From Ruegeria faecimaris (lineage in GTDB: Bacteria > Pseudomonadota > Alphaproteobacteria > Rhodobacterales > Rhodobacteraceae): DNA of 64,000 bases. How positions within the stretch are numbered: position 1 is the first letter of the stretch; each line of letters starts with the position of its first letter. The stretch spans positions 372,001 through 436,000 of the forward strand of contig NZ_FXTE01000001.1 in NCBI RefSeq assembly GCF_900182615.1, read 5' to 3'. The position numbers and the translations under genes are program-made. The notes beneath the pieces were generated by a model that saw nothing but the letters and a program-made list of their open reading frames with translations, did no database searches and was not told where the DNA came from. Below, piece by piece: positions 17,201 to 26,350 of this stretch.

Positions 17201-18327
17201 GATTTCACCAAACAAGCTGTTGCAATAGAAGCAATTCCTTCAGCACGCCCGGTAAAGCCCAAACGCTCGGAGGTTGTGGCCTTGACCGAAATCTGATCCT
17301 GGCGCAATTCCATGATCTTCGCCATCTCTGTCTGCATGGCCGCGGCGTGAGGCCCGACCTTGGGGTATTCGCAGACCAGCGTGCAGTCGACATTCGATAT
17401 ACGATATCCCATCTGCCCGGCCAACTCGACCGCGTGGCGCAGGAATATTTCGCTTGCCGCGCCTTTCCATTGGGGATCTGAGGGCGGAAAGTGCTGTCCG
17501 ATATCCCCTTGTGCCAATGCTCCGTAAATCGCATCGGTGACTGCGTGCATACCGACATCCGCATCAGAATGGCCTTGAAGCGATCGGTTATGCGGAACTT
17601 TGATACCGCACAGGATTACGTGATCCCCGTCACCAAAACGATGCACGTCGTAGCCGTTCCCCAGCCTTACATCCATATCCGTTCCCAATATGCGTTCCGC
17701 CCTGGCAAAATCCTCGGGTCGGGTGATTTTCAGGTTGTCCGTATCGCCCGGCACGATGCAGACGTCCAGCCCGGCGGCGCGCGCGACTTCCACGTCATCC
17801 GCTGAACCTCCGGGATGCGCGGTGTGGGCAGCGACGATTGCGTCATAGTGAAAGCCCTGCGGGGTTTGCGCTGCATGCAACCCGGATCGATCCTGCGTGC
17901 CAGTGACCATAGTGTCGCTTGCTGTCCACAAGGCGTCCGTCACCGCAAGGCCAGGTGCGGCACCGGGGAAATTGTCCAGAGCGGCCAGAACGGCATCAAT
18001 GATCTCGGTGCTGACACAAGGACGTGCGACATCGTGGATCAAGACGCGGGTCACATTCATCCCGTTCAACGCCGACAACCCGCTGCGCACCGATCCTGCT
18101 CTGTCTGACCCGCCTTCCGCGAGGATCAGATCGGCGCTTTCAAATTCTTCCCAGGCGGGGGCATCCTCCTTCGACAGCACAAGGACGATGTGATCGACTT
18201 GCCCGCGGAATCGGTCGATGGTCCAGTCGGCCACCCGACGACCTGCCAGATGGCGCCACTGTTTTGGCGTGCCGCCTCCGGCGCGTTGACCGCGTCCTGC
18301 GGCGACAATGATAGCTGCGGTCGTCAT
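17197..18327 (-). CDS. ispDF: Bifunctional IspD/IspF isoprenoid biosynthesis enzyme
   Basis: A 376-residue fusion of two steps of the MEP pathway. Residues ~1-220 are IspD (4-diphosphocytidyl-2C-methyl-D-erythritol synthase), with the CTP-binding [21 protein letters not shown] start. Residues ~221-376 are IspF (MECDP synthase), with GNGYDVHRF supplying zinc-binding Asp/His and [17 protein letters not shown]. Such fusions are standard in alphaproteobacteria. The ATG at 18327 opens directly into the conserved start. The gene leads the ispDF-pgpA-cinA operon and is divergent from dusB, with about 185 bases between the two starts. Confidence 0.95.
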   Translation of the reverse strand: MTTAAIIVAAGRGQRAGGGTPKQWRHLAGRRVADWTIDRFRGQVDHIVLVLSKEDAPAWEEFESADLILAEGGSDRAGSVRSGLSALNGMNVTRVLIHDVARPCVSTEIIDAVLAALDNFPGAAPGLAVTDALWTASDTMVTGTQDRSGLHAAQTPQGFHYDAIVAAHTAHPGGSADDVEVARAAGLDVCIVPGDTDNLKITRPEDFARAERILGTDMDVRLGNGYDVHRFGDGDHVILCGIKVPHNRSLQGHSDADVGMHAVTDAIYGALAQGDIGQHFPPSDPQWKGAASEIFLRHAVELAGQMGYRISNVDCTLVCEYPKVGPHAAAMQTEMAKIMELRQDQISVKATTSERLGFTGRAEGIASIATACLVKS

Positions 18328-18394
18328 GTGTCGTGCTCTCCGACGAGTTAAGGGCAATGTTTAGGGTGCGGTGAAAGCAGAGGCAATCACTCGG

Positions 18395-18414
18395 TTTCAT
18401 CTGCTTAAAAAATA
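18395..18414 (+). repeat. Partial copy of the A-rich intergenic motif
   Basis: tttcatctgcttaaaaaata closely matches the left half of the motif at 1744-1761. Here no hairpin follows. It lies in the divergent ispDF/dusB promoter region. The similarity may be chance. Confidence 0.25.
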
Positions 18415-18511
18415 GGCAAACGATGATTTTGCATGCTTGTTCATGGCGGTTTTGTTGTTCATATGCACTCAATTCGATATCAAAGCTGCAACTGCTCAAG
18501 GATTAAGCACG

Positions 18512-19495
18512 TTGACTCTGCGACTTGCCGACAAAGATTTGAACCCGCCCGTACTACTGGCGCCCATGGCTGGAATCACTGATCGTCCGTTTCGCGATCT
18601 GGTGATGCGCTTTGGTGCCGGTATGGTGGTCAGCGAAATGGTGGCTAGCCAGGAAATGGTGCAGGCCAAACCCGGTGTGCGCGAACGGGCCGAGCTGTCT
18701 GCGGATGTGGAAAACACAGCTGTCCAGCTTGCCGGACGCGAGGCGTATTGGATGGCCGAGGCGGCCCGCCAGGTCGCTGATCGGGGTGCGCGCGTGATTG
18801 ATATCAATATGGGCTGCCCGGCCAAGAAGGTGACAAATGGATATTCGGGCTCGGCCCTACTGAAGACACCTGACCACGCGCTGACATTGATCGACGCCGT
18901 TGTCAGCGCCGTGGACGTGCCCGTGACGCTGAAAACCCGGTTGGGATGGGATGACAAATTGCTGAACGCGCCCAATGTGGCAAGGCGGGCGCAGGATGCT
19001 GGGATACAAATGGTCACGATCCATGGCCGCACACGTTGCCAGTTCTACAAAGGGCATGCCGATTGGAGCGCAATCCGGGCGGTCAAAGAAGCGGTCTCGA
19101 TTCCGGTGATTGCGAATGGTGACATAGTTGATTCTGGCGCTGCACGCATAGCGCTGGATCAGTCCGCCGCCGATGGGGTCATGGTTGGGCGTGGGGCGCA
19201 AGGTAAACCGTGGCTACTGGCGCAGATGGGGCATGAGCTATACGGGGCAGACGCGCCAGTCATTCCCGCTGGTAGTGATCTGATCGACATGGTTCGTGCC
19301 CATTATCAGGCCATGCTGGGGTTTTATGGTTTGGATCTGGGCCTGCGCGTCGCTCGCAAGCATCTCGGCTGGTATATGGATGAGGCTGGAACACCGGCCC
19401 CGTTGCGCCGGGCGGTGCTGACTTCGCGCAACACGGACGAGGTGATGCACCTGTTGAGTGCTGCACTTGGCAGTGATGCAGAGGTGGCGGCATGA
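18512..19495 (+). CDS. dusB: tRNA-dihydrouridine synthase (NifR3/DusB type)
   Basis: A flavin enzyme that reduces specific uridines in the tRNA D-loop. It has the family start LLAPMAGITDRPFRDL, the FMN-site INMGCPAKKVTNGYSGSAL with the catalytic Cys, and the HGRTRCQFYKGHADW segment. The gene immediately precedes ntrB, the classical nifR3-ntrB-ntrC arrangement of Rhodobacter. I chose the TTG at 18512, which has AAGGA nine bases upstream and yields ~327 residues beginning TLRLADKDLNPP. The frame is open from 18437, with an ATG at 18443 that lacks a ribosome site. The start is therefore uncertain by up to 25 residues. It overlaps ntrB by four bases. Confidence 0.93.
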   Translation: MTLRLADKDLNPPVLLAPMAGITDRPFRDLVMRFGAGMVVSEMVASQEMVQAKPGVRERAELSADVENTAVQLAGREAYWMAEAARQVADRGARVIDINMGCPAKKVTNGYSGSALLKTPDHALTLIDAVVSAVDVPVTLKTRLGWDDKLLNAPNVARRAQDAGIQMVTIHGRTRCQFYKGHADWSAIRAVKEAVSIPVIANGDIVDSGAARIALDQSAADGVMVGRGAQGKPWLLAQMGHELYGADAPVIPAGSDLIDMVRAHYQAMLGFYGLDLGLRVARKHLGWYMDEAGTPAPLRRAVLTSRNTDEVMHLLSAALGSDAEVAA

Positions 19496-20559
19496 CCTCG
19501 GATCACAGCATCTGGACCTCGCTACCCGTTCCTGCCTTTGTCATAGATGCAGGTGACCGGATCGCAGATATTAATTCCGCCGGTGAAGGGTTCCTGAACG
19601 CCTCGCGCAAATCCGTGATCGGGCATCCCGTCTGGGATCAGATTGCCGTGGACGCTCCATTAGAAGAAGCGTTTCTGAGAGCGCGTCAGCAAGGTACGCC
19701 ACTATTTGTAAACGATGTGGATGTGGGGTCAGGCAACCGCGCGCCGTTGCAATGTGCGCTTCAGATCGCGCCGCTTGTCGGACATCCGGGGTCAATGATC
19801 ATGATCATCACGCCGCGTGAACTTGCTGGGCGTATGACCCGTGGAAACACGGTGAAATCTGCTGCGCAATCGGCGATCGGCATGGCCGAGATGCTTGCGC
19901 ATGAAATTAAGAACCCTCTGGCAGGAATTACCGGCGCTGCACAGCTTCTCAGCATGAATATCTCGCAGCAAGACCTTGAATTAACAGATCTTATTGTCGA
20001 AGAGAGTCGTCGTATCGTAAAACTGTTGGAGCAGGTTGAACAATTTGGAAATCTCTCTGAGCCCGATTTCAAACCGGTCAACATACATGACGTGCTGGAT
20101 CGGGCACGGCGGTCGGCCCTGTTGGGTTTCGGTGCCCATATGACGATCATCGAGGATTACGACCCGTCGTTGCCACTTGCTTATGGCGACCCGGATCAGT
20201 TTCTGCAGGTCATCTTGAATTTGTTAAAGAATGCCTCGGAAGCCGCTGACCCTGAAGGGGGAACCATACGTTTAAGAACGTATTTTGAACATTCTTTCCG
20301 CCTGCGGCGCAGCGACGGGTCAGGTCATTCTCTGCCACTGCAAATCGAAGTGACCGATGACGGCCCCGGTCTGCCGGAGAAGATTCGGGGCGAGATATTC
20401 GACCCGTTTGTGTCGGGCAAGGAAAACGGCACCGGCCTGGGGCTGGCGCTGGTCAGCAAGATCATTTCGGACCACGACGGCTGGATTTCGGCCGAGTCGG
20501 TTCCGGGACGAACGGAATTTCGCATCTCTCTGAGGCGCGCGCCGCGTGACGCGAAATAG
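19492..20559 (+). CDS. ntrB: Nitrogen regulation sensor kinase NtrB (GlnL)
   Basis: A 355-residue soluble sensor kinase with no transmembrane helix. An N-terminal PAS-like domain (about residues 8-110) precedes the DHp domain with the phospho-accepting His137 (MLAHEIKNPLAG). The ATP-binding domain has N-box LKNASEA, G1 DDGPGLP and G2 GTGLGLAL. In the family it phosphorylates NtrC under nitrogen limitation and is held as a phosphatase by the PII protein. It is translationally coupled to dusB (ATGA) and 42 bases upstream of ntrC. Confidence 0.94.
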   Translation: MTSDHSIWTSLPVPAFVIDAGDRIADINSAGEGFLNASRKSVIGHPVWDQIAVDAPLEEAFLRARQQGTPLFVNDVDVGSGNRAPLQCALQIAPLVGHPGSMIMIITPRELAGRMTRGNTVKSAAQSAIGMAEMLAHEIKNPLAGITGAAQLLSMNISQQDLELTDLIVEESRRIVKLLEQVEQFGNLSEPDFKPVNIHDVLDRARRSALLGFGAHMTIIEDYDPSLPLAYGDPDQFLQVILNLLKNASEAADPEGGTIRLRTYFEHSFRLRRSDGSGHSLPLQIEVTDDGPGLPEKIRGEIFDPFVSGKENGTGLGLALVSKIISDHDGWISAESVPGRTEFRISLRRAPRDAK

Positions 20560-20601
20560 TGAATGAATCGCCGGAAAGAGCAAGAATAAGGAAAGCACCT
20601 G

Positions 20602-21969
20602 ATGGATGGAACAGTACTGGTTGCAGATGACGACCGCACAATTCGGACCGTTCTGACACAGGCCCTGACACGCGCTGGGTGTAAGGTGCATGCAACCTCG
20701 TCGTTGACCACTTTGATGCGTTGGGTGGCCGAGGGCAAAGGTGACGTGGTCATATCCGATGTAGTTATGCCGGATGGCAATGGGCTCGAGATGTTGCCAA
20801 AAATCGCTCAGGACCGACCGGGATTACCGGTCATCGTGATTTCGGCGCAAAACACGATCATGACGGCCATCCAGGCAGCCGAGGCGGAAGCTTATGACTA
20901 TCTGCCGAAACCCTTCGACCTGCCGGATTTGATGAAGCGTACCGCGCGCGCGCTGGAACAGAAACAGCGCACGCCGTCAGATGCCGGTAACACGTCCCAA
21001 GAGCGTCCGGAAGAGCTGCCTCTGGTGGGGCGGACACCAGTGATGCAGGCGCTGTATCGCTTGGTGGCGCGGGTGATGAATACCGATCTGTCGGTCATGA
21101 TTTCGGGCGAGAGTGGAACGGGCAAGTCGTTGATCGCCAAAGCGATACATGATTTTTCCGATCGCAGGACGCTGCCATTTGTAACGGCCGCTGCCACCGA
21201 CCTGCGGGATCTTGAAGGCCCGGCGCGCGTCATGGCACGGGTGCGGGGCGGTACGCTGCTTATCGACGAGATCGCGGATATTGATGACGAATTGCAGGCG
21301 CGTCTCGTTCGGATGATGGACACTCCAGGCGATCATGTTCCTCGGTTCATGGCTACGAGCCAATCGGACCTGACCGAAGCCATGGAGAACGGGCGCGTCC
21401 GGCAAGACCTGTATTATCGCCTTTGCGGTGCGACAGTGCATGTTCCGGCCCTTCGCGAAAGGGTCGATGATATCACCTTGCTTGCGGATCATTTCCTGGC
21501 GCGTGAAGAACGCGAACATGGCGCGAAACGCTGGTTCAGTCCGGATGCGGTCGAGCTGGTACGGCGCTATTCCTGGCCCGGAAATGTACGGCAGCTTGAA
21601 AATGCGGTCCGTCGATTGAGCCTGACCAGCCGCGCCGATGAAATCTCCAAAACCGAGGTCGAGTCGGTGCTGGGCAGCCAACCCGAAGCCGAGCCAGTGC
21701 TGGGCAATGGAGAACGCGAAAAGCTCTCGGCTTCGGTCGAACGCCACCTGCGCCGCTATTTCGATCTACATGGAAATATGTTGCCACCTCCGGGTCTGTA
21801 TCAGCGTATTTTGCGTGAGGTTGAGGCGCCTTTGATTGAACTGGCCCTGGATGCGACCGGGGGAAATCAGGCAAAATGTGCTGATCTTCTAGGGATTAAC
21901 CGGAATACGCTGCGCAAAAAGATAACAGAGCTCGATATTCAGGTGACACGGCGGCGCAAACTGATGTAA
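20602..21969 (+). CDS. ntrC: Nitrogen response regulator NtrC lacking the GAFTGA loop
   Basis: A 455-residue regulator: receiver domain with phospho-acceptor Asp53 ([10 protein letters not shown]), AAA+ domain with Walker A GESGTGKS (169-176) and Walker B GGTLLIDE (216-223), and a C-terminal Fis-type HTH ([21 protein letters not shown]). The stretch between [10 protein letters not shown] and Walker B is only about 20 residues, so the usual ELFGHEKGAFTGA loop that contacts sigma54 is deleted. That is the known state of Rhodobacter capsulatus NtrC, which activates the housekeeping RNA polymerase without sigma54. I infer the same here. Operon with ntrB. Confidence 0.94.
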   Translation: MDGTVLVADDDRTIRTVLTQALTRAGCKVHATSSLTTLMRWVAEGKGDVVISDVVMPDGNGLEMLPKIAQDRPGLPVIVISAQNTIMTAIQAAEAEAYDYLPKPFDLPDLMKRTARALEQKQRTPSDAGNTSQERPEELPLVGRTPVMQALYRLVARVMNTDLSVMISGESGTGKSLIAKAIHDFSDRRTLPFVTAAATDLRDLEGPARVMARVRGGTLLIDEIADIDDELQARLVRMMDTPGDHVPRFMATSQSDLTEAMENGRVRQDLYYRLCGATVHVPALRERVDDITLLADHFLAREEREHGAKRWFSPDAVELVRRYSWPGNVRQLENAVRRLSLTSRADEISKTEVESVLGSQPEAEPVLGNGEREKLSASVERHLRRYFDLHGNMLPPPGLYQRILREVEAPLIELALDATGGNQAKCADLLGINRNTLRKKITELDIQVTRRRKLM

Positions 21970-22068
21970 TATCGCCACACAAAGCGTGGCATCCGGGTTT
22001 CGACCGGGCAACGACCACGACATATGGCGGTAAGTCGCGCAAGCGGCACATCAGGATGAGGGCAGACG

Positions 22069-24357
22069 GTGGCAACCCGAGCACAGAGCGGGCTGATTTT
22101 ATCAGTCAATCGGTGGCGAAAATCCCGAAGGCTGCGCAATTTTGGAACTTTGGGTCTGGTTTTGCTGGGCCCGGTGCTGGCTTTGACTACCTATCTGGTC
22201 ATTGGTCCATTCGATCTGGGTGCAACCGCGCCCTCATTGCGCTTGATCCTGCTTGCGGATCTGGTCTATGTTCTCGTGGTTGCGGCGCTGGTTCTGGGTC
22301 AGGTAGGCAACCTGATTGCAGCGCGCCGGGCCAAATCCGCGGGGTCCCGTTTGCACCTGCGACTGATCGGAGCTTTCACGCTGTTGGCTCTGGTGCCGAC
22401 TGTCACGGTTGCAATCTTTGCCGGTCTGACGGTGAATATTGGTCTTGAGGGCTGGTTTTCCGACCGCGTAAGGCAGGTTGTCGGATCCTCGCTTACTGCT
22501 GCGGAAGCTTATGAACAGGAACACCGAGAGGGCCTGACGCAAGACGCCGTCGTATTGGCGCTTTTTCTGGACAATGCCCGGACGCGCGATTTCTATATTT
22601 CCGATGCTGAACTGCGAGAGGTTCTGGCGCAAGGGCAGGCGCAAATCCAGCGCGGTCTGCGTGAGGCCTATGTCATTGATGGAAATGGCGAAATCCGATC
22701 CCGGGGGGATCGCTCTTATCTTTTCAACTTCGAAAGGCCGACCTCCGAACAGATGGCCCAAGCGACTGAGAATGAATTGCTGATCATTGCCGATTGGCAA
22801 AACAGTGAATTTCGGGCGCTTGTGCCTTTGAAGGCTTATCTTGATCGGTATCTCTATGTCAGCCGGGAAGTGGACGGGCAGTTGCTGACGCTGCTGGACG
22901 ATACCAAGGAAACAGTTCAGTTCTATCAACAGCTTGAAAGTGAACGCGGACGGGTTTTGTTTGAATTCGGCCTGCTTTATCTGGGTTTTGCCGTGATCCT
23001 GATCCTGGCTGCAGTGTCGCTGGGAATGTGGTTCGCCGAGCGTCTCTCGCGCCCGGTTGGACGCTTGACCACCGCTGCGCAACGTGTCGGGGCAGGCGAT
23101 CTGGGCGTTCAGGTTATCGAAGAAGCCACCGATGACGAAATTGCGATGCTGGGCCGTTATTTCAATCAGATGACCCGACAGTTGAAAGGGCAGCGCGATA
23201 CCCTTTTGGAGAACACACGGCAGATCGAACGCCGGCGTCGGCTGTTCGATTCGGTTTTGACCTCGGTCACATCTGGTGTTGTTGGTGTCGACCCTGATGG
23301 TTGCGTGACGTTTGTGAATCGATCCGCCGAACGCCTGTTGGATTGGTCCCGTGGAGAGGAACATCTTGCCATTGGAATTGCGGTGCCCGAATTCATGCCT
23401 TTGTTCGAAAGTCTCAAGGACAGCGGGCAAGAGGCTGTGCAGGGTGAAATCAAGGTCACGCGAAAAGGCCATTTGGAAAACCTGTTGGTCCGCATGGCGA
23501 TCCGCCGCGGCGAAGATGGCGGGCTTGAAGGATATGTGGTTGCCTTTGACGACGTGACCGATCTGGTCAGTGCACAGCGAATGGCAGCCTGGGGTGATGT
23601 GGCGCGCCGCATCGCGCATGAGATCAAGAACCCCTTGACCCCGATCCAGCTGAGCGCCGAGCGGATCAAACGAAAGTTTTCGTCCAAACTGGATGAGGAT
23701 GATTGCGATATCCTTGTATCCATGACTGATGTGATTGTTCGCCAGACGAATGACCTGCGGCGGATCGTGGATGAATTTTCAAAGTTTGCGCGCATGCCGG
23801 AACCGGATCGGCACGAAGAGAATCTGGTGGGGTTGGTGCGCGAGGCAGTTCTTTTGCAGCAAGCCGGTCAGCCGGATGTCGAAATCGAAGCGATGCTTCC
23901 AGATCAGCCGATTTCAGGTGATGTAGACGCAACAATGCTGAATCAGGCGCTGACCAATCTGATCAAGAATGCAGGCGAAGCGATTGAAACGCTGAAACAA
24001 AAAGGGGCACCTGAGAACCTCAAGCCTCAGATCAAGGTTACTGTGATCGGCGACGATGCGGGCACGGTAATTACCATTGCCGACAACGGTATCGGCTTGC
24101 CGGAAGATCGTGCGCGGCTGTTTGAGCCTTACGTGACCACACGCGACGAGGGCACCGGGTTGGGGCTGCCGATCGTCAAAAAGATTATCGAAGAACATGG
24201 CGGGGTGCTGACACTTGAGGACGCCCCCGTATTTGACGGACAGGACCATTTTGGCGCAATGGCCGTGATCCGTTTGCCCGGGAGCAATACTTCCTCAAAT
24301 TCAGCGCCGAAAAAGCAGGCAATTGATACAAACAAACTGAAAGCAGGCCAAAGATGA
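22069..24357 (+). CDS. ntrY: Nitrogen sensor kinase NtrY
   Basis: A 762-residue membrane histidine kinase. The N-terminal region has several helices (about residues 25-120), then an extracytoplasmic sensor region up to a further helix near residue 310. A HAMP domain (ERLSRPVGRLTTAAQRV), a PAS domain (DSVLTSVTSGVVGVDP) and the kinase core with RRIAHEIKNPLTPIQLSAERI and ATP-binding motifs NAGEAIE, DNGIGLP and GTGLGLPI follow. In the family it pairs with NtrX and senses redox or nitrogen-related cues. It begins at GTG 22069 behind an AGGATGAGGG ribosome site, 99 bases after ntrC, and overlaps ntrX by four bases. Confidence 0.94.
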   Translation: MATRAQSGLILSVNRWRKSRRLRNFGTLGLVLLGPVLALTTYLVIGPFDLGATAPSLRLILLADLVYVLVVAALVLGQVGNLIAARRAKSAGSRLHLRLIGAFTLLALVPTVTVAIFAGLTVNIGLEGWFSDRVRQVVGSSLTAAEAYEQEHREGLTQDAVVLALFLDNARTRDFYISDAELREVLAQGQAQIQRGLREAYVIDGNGEIRSRGDRSYLFNFERPTSEQMAQATENELLIIADWQNSEFRALVPLKAYLDRYLYVSREVDGQLLTLLDDTKETVQFYQQLESERGRVLFEFGLLYLGFAVILILAAVSLGMWFAERLSRPVGRLTTAAQRVGAGDLGVQVIEEATDDEIAMLGRYFNQMTRQLKGQRDTLLENTRQIERRRRLFDSVLTSVTSGVVGVDPDGCVTFVNRSAERLLDWSRGEEHLAIGIAVPEFMPLFESLKDSGQEAVQGEIKVTRKGHLENLLVRMAIRRGEDGGLEGYVVAFDDVTDLVSAQRMAAWGDVARRIAHEIKNPLTPIQLSAERIKRKFSSKLDEDDCDILVSMTDVIVRQTNDLRRIVDEFSKFARMPEPDRHEENLVGLVREAVLLQQAGQPDVEIEAMLPDQPISGDVDATMLNQALTNLIKNAGEAIETLKQKGAPENLKPQIKVTVIGDDAGTVITIADNGIGLPEDRARLFEPYVTTRDEGTGLGLPIVKKIIEEHGGVLTLEDAPVFDGQDHFGAMAVIRLPGSNTSSNSAPKKQAIDTNKLKAGQR

Positions 24358-25763
24358 GCGACATTCTGATTGTAGATGACGAGCGTGATATTCGCGAGCT
24401 TGTGTCCGATATTCTCGAGGACGAAGGCTATTCCACCCGGCTGGCTGGCAACTCGGACGAGTGTATGGCAGCCATCAATTCCGAACCCCCGGGGCTTTTG
24501 ATCCTGGATATCTGGCTGAAAGACAGCCGGATGGACGGGATTGATATTCTGAAGACTGTAAAGCGCGACAACCCAGACATTCCGGTGGTGATCATTTCGG
24601 GCCACGGGAATATCGAAATCGCTGTCGCTGCGATCAAGCAGGGGGCGTATGACTTTATCGAAAAGCCCTTTAACATCGACCAGCTGATGGTTGTGATCCG
24701 CCGCGCGATGGAAACCTCGCGCCTGCGCCGCGAAAACGCCTCGCTAAAGCGGAAAGAGGTCACAAGCTCGGATATGATCGGCAAATCGGCCTCGTTCCGG
24801 GCAATGCAGAGCCAACTGGACAAGGTTACCAAGTCCAACGGGCGTGTGATGCTGACAGGCCCTGCCGGTTCAGGCAAGGAAATCGCCGCGCGCTATATCC
24901 ATGCAGAATCGAACCGGGCAAATGCGCCCTTCGTGACCGTGAACTGTGCCGGGATCGAGCCGGAGCGCGTTGAAGAGGTTCTGTTCGGCCGTGAAACCAC
25001 CGAACGCGGGGTTGAGGCAGGCCTGTTGGAAGAGGCCCATGGTGGCGTCGTCTACTTTGATGAAGTGGCAGATATGCCCATGGGAACCCAGTCAAAAATC
25101 CTGCGGGTTCTGGTTGATCAACAGTTTCAACGGGTTGGAGGTACCGACAAGGTCCGGGTCGACCTGCGGGTGATCTCTTCGACCAATCGTGACCTTGATG
25201 CAGAAATCGCCGCTGATCGTTTTCGGGAAGAACTTTACCATCGTCTGAATGTTGTGCCTATTTCGGTGCCTTCGCTAGAAGACCGGCGCGAGGATATTCC
25301 GGTTCTTGCCGAGTTTTTTATTGAAATGTGCAATGAATCCCAAGGCCTGCCGGTGCGCGAGATTTCAGACGAAGCTGTCGCGTTGCTGCAGACCATGACC
25401 TGGCCGGGCAATGTGCGTCAGCTTAAGAACCTGATCGAACGGGTGCTCATTCTGGGTGACGGTACGGGCCCGATCGAAGCGCGTGAGCTGCCAAACGAAG
25501 AAGAAAAAGCCGATGAATCGGGACGCGTCGTTCTGTCCGGGGCATTGGCGACCTTGCCGTTGCGCGAAGCTCGCGAGGCGTTCGAGCGTGAATATCTGCT
25601 GACCCAGATCAACCGGTTCGGGGGCAATATCAGCCGCACTGCCAGCTTTGTCGGCATGGAACGCAGCGCGCTTCATCGTAAGTTGAAATCTCTGGGCGTT
25701 GTGACCTCGAACAAATCGGGGGCGCGAGTTGCACAACTGGACGAGGCTGAACCGGCGGAGTGA
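24354..25763 (+). CDS. ntrX: Response regulator NtrX
   Basis: A 469-residue regulator: receiver with Asp52 (LLILDIWLKDSRMDG), AAA+ domain with Walker A GPAGSGKE (169-176) and Walker B GGVVYFDE, and a C-terminal Fis-type HTH (GGNISRTASFVGMERSALHRKLK). The sigma54-contact GAFTGA sequence is not present: after EVLFG comes RETTERGVEAGLLEEAHGG. This agrees with NtrX proteins of related bacteria that are not classical sigma54 activators. ATGA overlap with ntrY, and its TGA stop lies in the loop of the terminator hairpin. Confidence 0.93.
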   Translation: MSDILIVDDERDIRELVSDILEDEGYSTRLAGNSDECMAAINSEPPGLLILDIWLKDSRMDGIDILKTVKRDNPDIPVVIISGHGNIEIAVAAIKQGAYDFIEKPFNIDQLMVVIRRAMETSRLRRENASLKRKEVTSSDMIGKSASFRAMQSQLDKVTKSNGRVMLTGPAGSGKEIAARYIHAESNRANAPFVTVNCAGIEPERVEEVLFGRETTERGVEAGLLEEAHGGVVYFDEVADMPMGTQSKILRVLVDQQFQRVGGTDKVRVDLRVISSTNRDLDAEIAADRFREELYHRLNVVPISVPSLEDRREDIPVLAEFFIEMCNESQGLPVREISDEAVALLQTMTWPGNVRQLKNLIERVLILGDGTGPIEARELPNEEEKADESGRVVLSGALATLPLREAREAFEREYLLTQINRFGGNISRTASFVGMERSALHRKLKSLGVVTSNKSGARVAQLDEAEPAE

Positions 25764-25776
25764 TCCGCCGGCCTTT
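25752..25776 (+). terminator. Terminator overlapping the ntrX stop
   Basis: CCGGCGGA (25752-25759) and TCCGCCGG (25764-25771) form an 8-bp stem whose loop GTGA holds the ntrX stop codon. CCTTT follows. Termination therefore competes with a ribosome finishing ntrX. Confidence 0.7.
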
Positions 25777-26254
25777 ACCCTGCCTGACCTGGGGTAATTA
25801 TCTGAAACGTTCCGTTGTCGAATTTGACGAAACATGAATCTGTGCTGAGCGGTGGCAGCTGTGTTGTTGGGACCGCAGCAACACGCGACTTTACGCCCTG
25901 CTTGCAAGGCGGAAGGCTGACCGGGCGATAGCCTTTCTGCGCCATGCATTGTGCTTCCAGCTTGTTGCGCAGCCCTTTGTTCACATCGACCGTATAGATC
26001 TGACCGGGCTGCCACCAGCCTCCGGTGCGATGACACCTTCCCCGACCATCGCAGTAGGTGCGACCTGGCCAATAGGTTGGTGCCCCTTGTCGCACCTGAT
26101 TGGCAACGGGGGCGTCTTTGAGGGACTGAACCTGACATCCGGTCGTTTCCGACTGCATTTGCGAAACTGTCTCGCCCTCTTGATAATACAGGGAAAGCGG
26201 CCCACACGCAGTTAGCAACAGAGTCAAAGAAATCGTGAGAGCTATTGTTTTCAT
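25775..26254 (-). CDS. Predicted lipoprotein of unknown function
   Basis: A 159-residue protein with a lipoprotein signal peptide: MKTIALTISLTLLLTACGP, lipobox LTAC with Cys17. The mature part has further cysteines (GCQVQ, RTYCDGRGRCHR, AQCMAQKGY, LPPCKQ, DSCFVKF), probably disulfide-bonded in the periplasm, and a GGWWQPGQIYTVDVN segment. I do not recognise a named family. It is convergent to ntrX, with stops 11 bases apart, and divergent from trkA. Confidence 0.75.
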   Translation of the reverse strand: MKTIALTISLTLLLTACGPLSLYYQEGETVSQMQSETTGCQVQSLKDAPVANQVRQGAPTYWPGRTYCDGRGRCHRTGGWWQPGQIYTVDVNKGLRNKLEAQCMAQKGYRPVSLPPCKQGVKSRVAAVPTTQLPPLSTDSCFVKFDNGTFQIITPGQAG

Positions 26255-26350
26255 ACGCTTACCTTGCCTCAGCTTTGCTTGTGTTACAAACTAATTGACC
26301 GTCTGGGGGGCATCTGTCATTCAAAGATTTCAGGCAGAAGGGCCAATAGC

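Noticed and set aside
22234-23619. 461-residue minus-strand frame inside ntrY
   Set aside because: Low-complexity Gln/His/Arg-rich antisense translation of a real gene; no domain.
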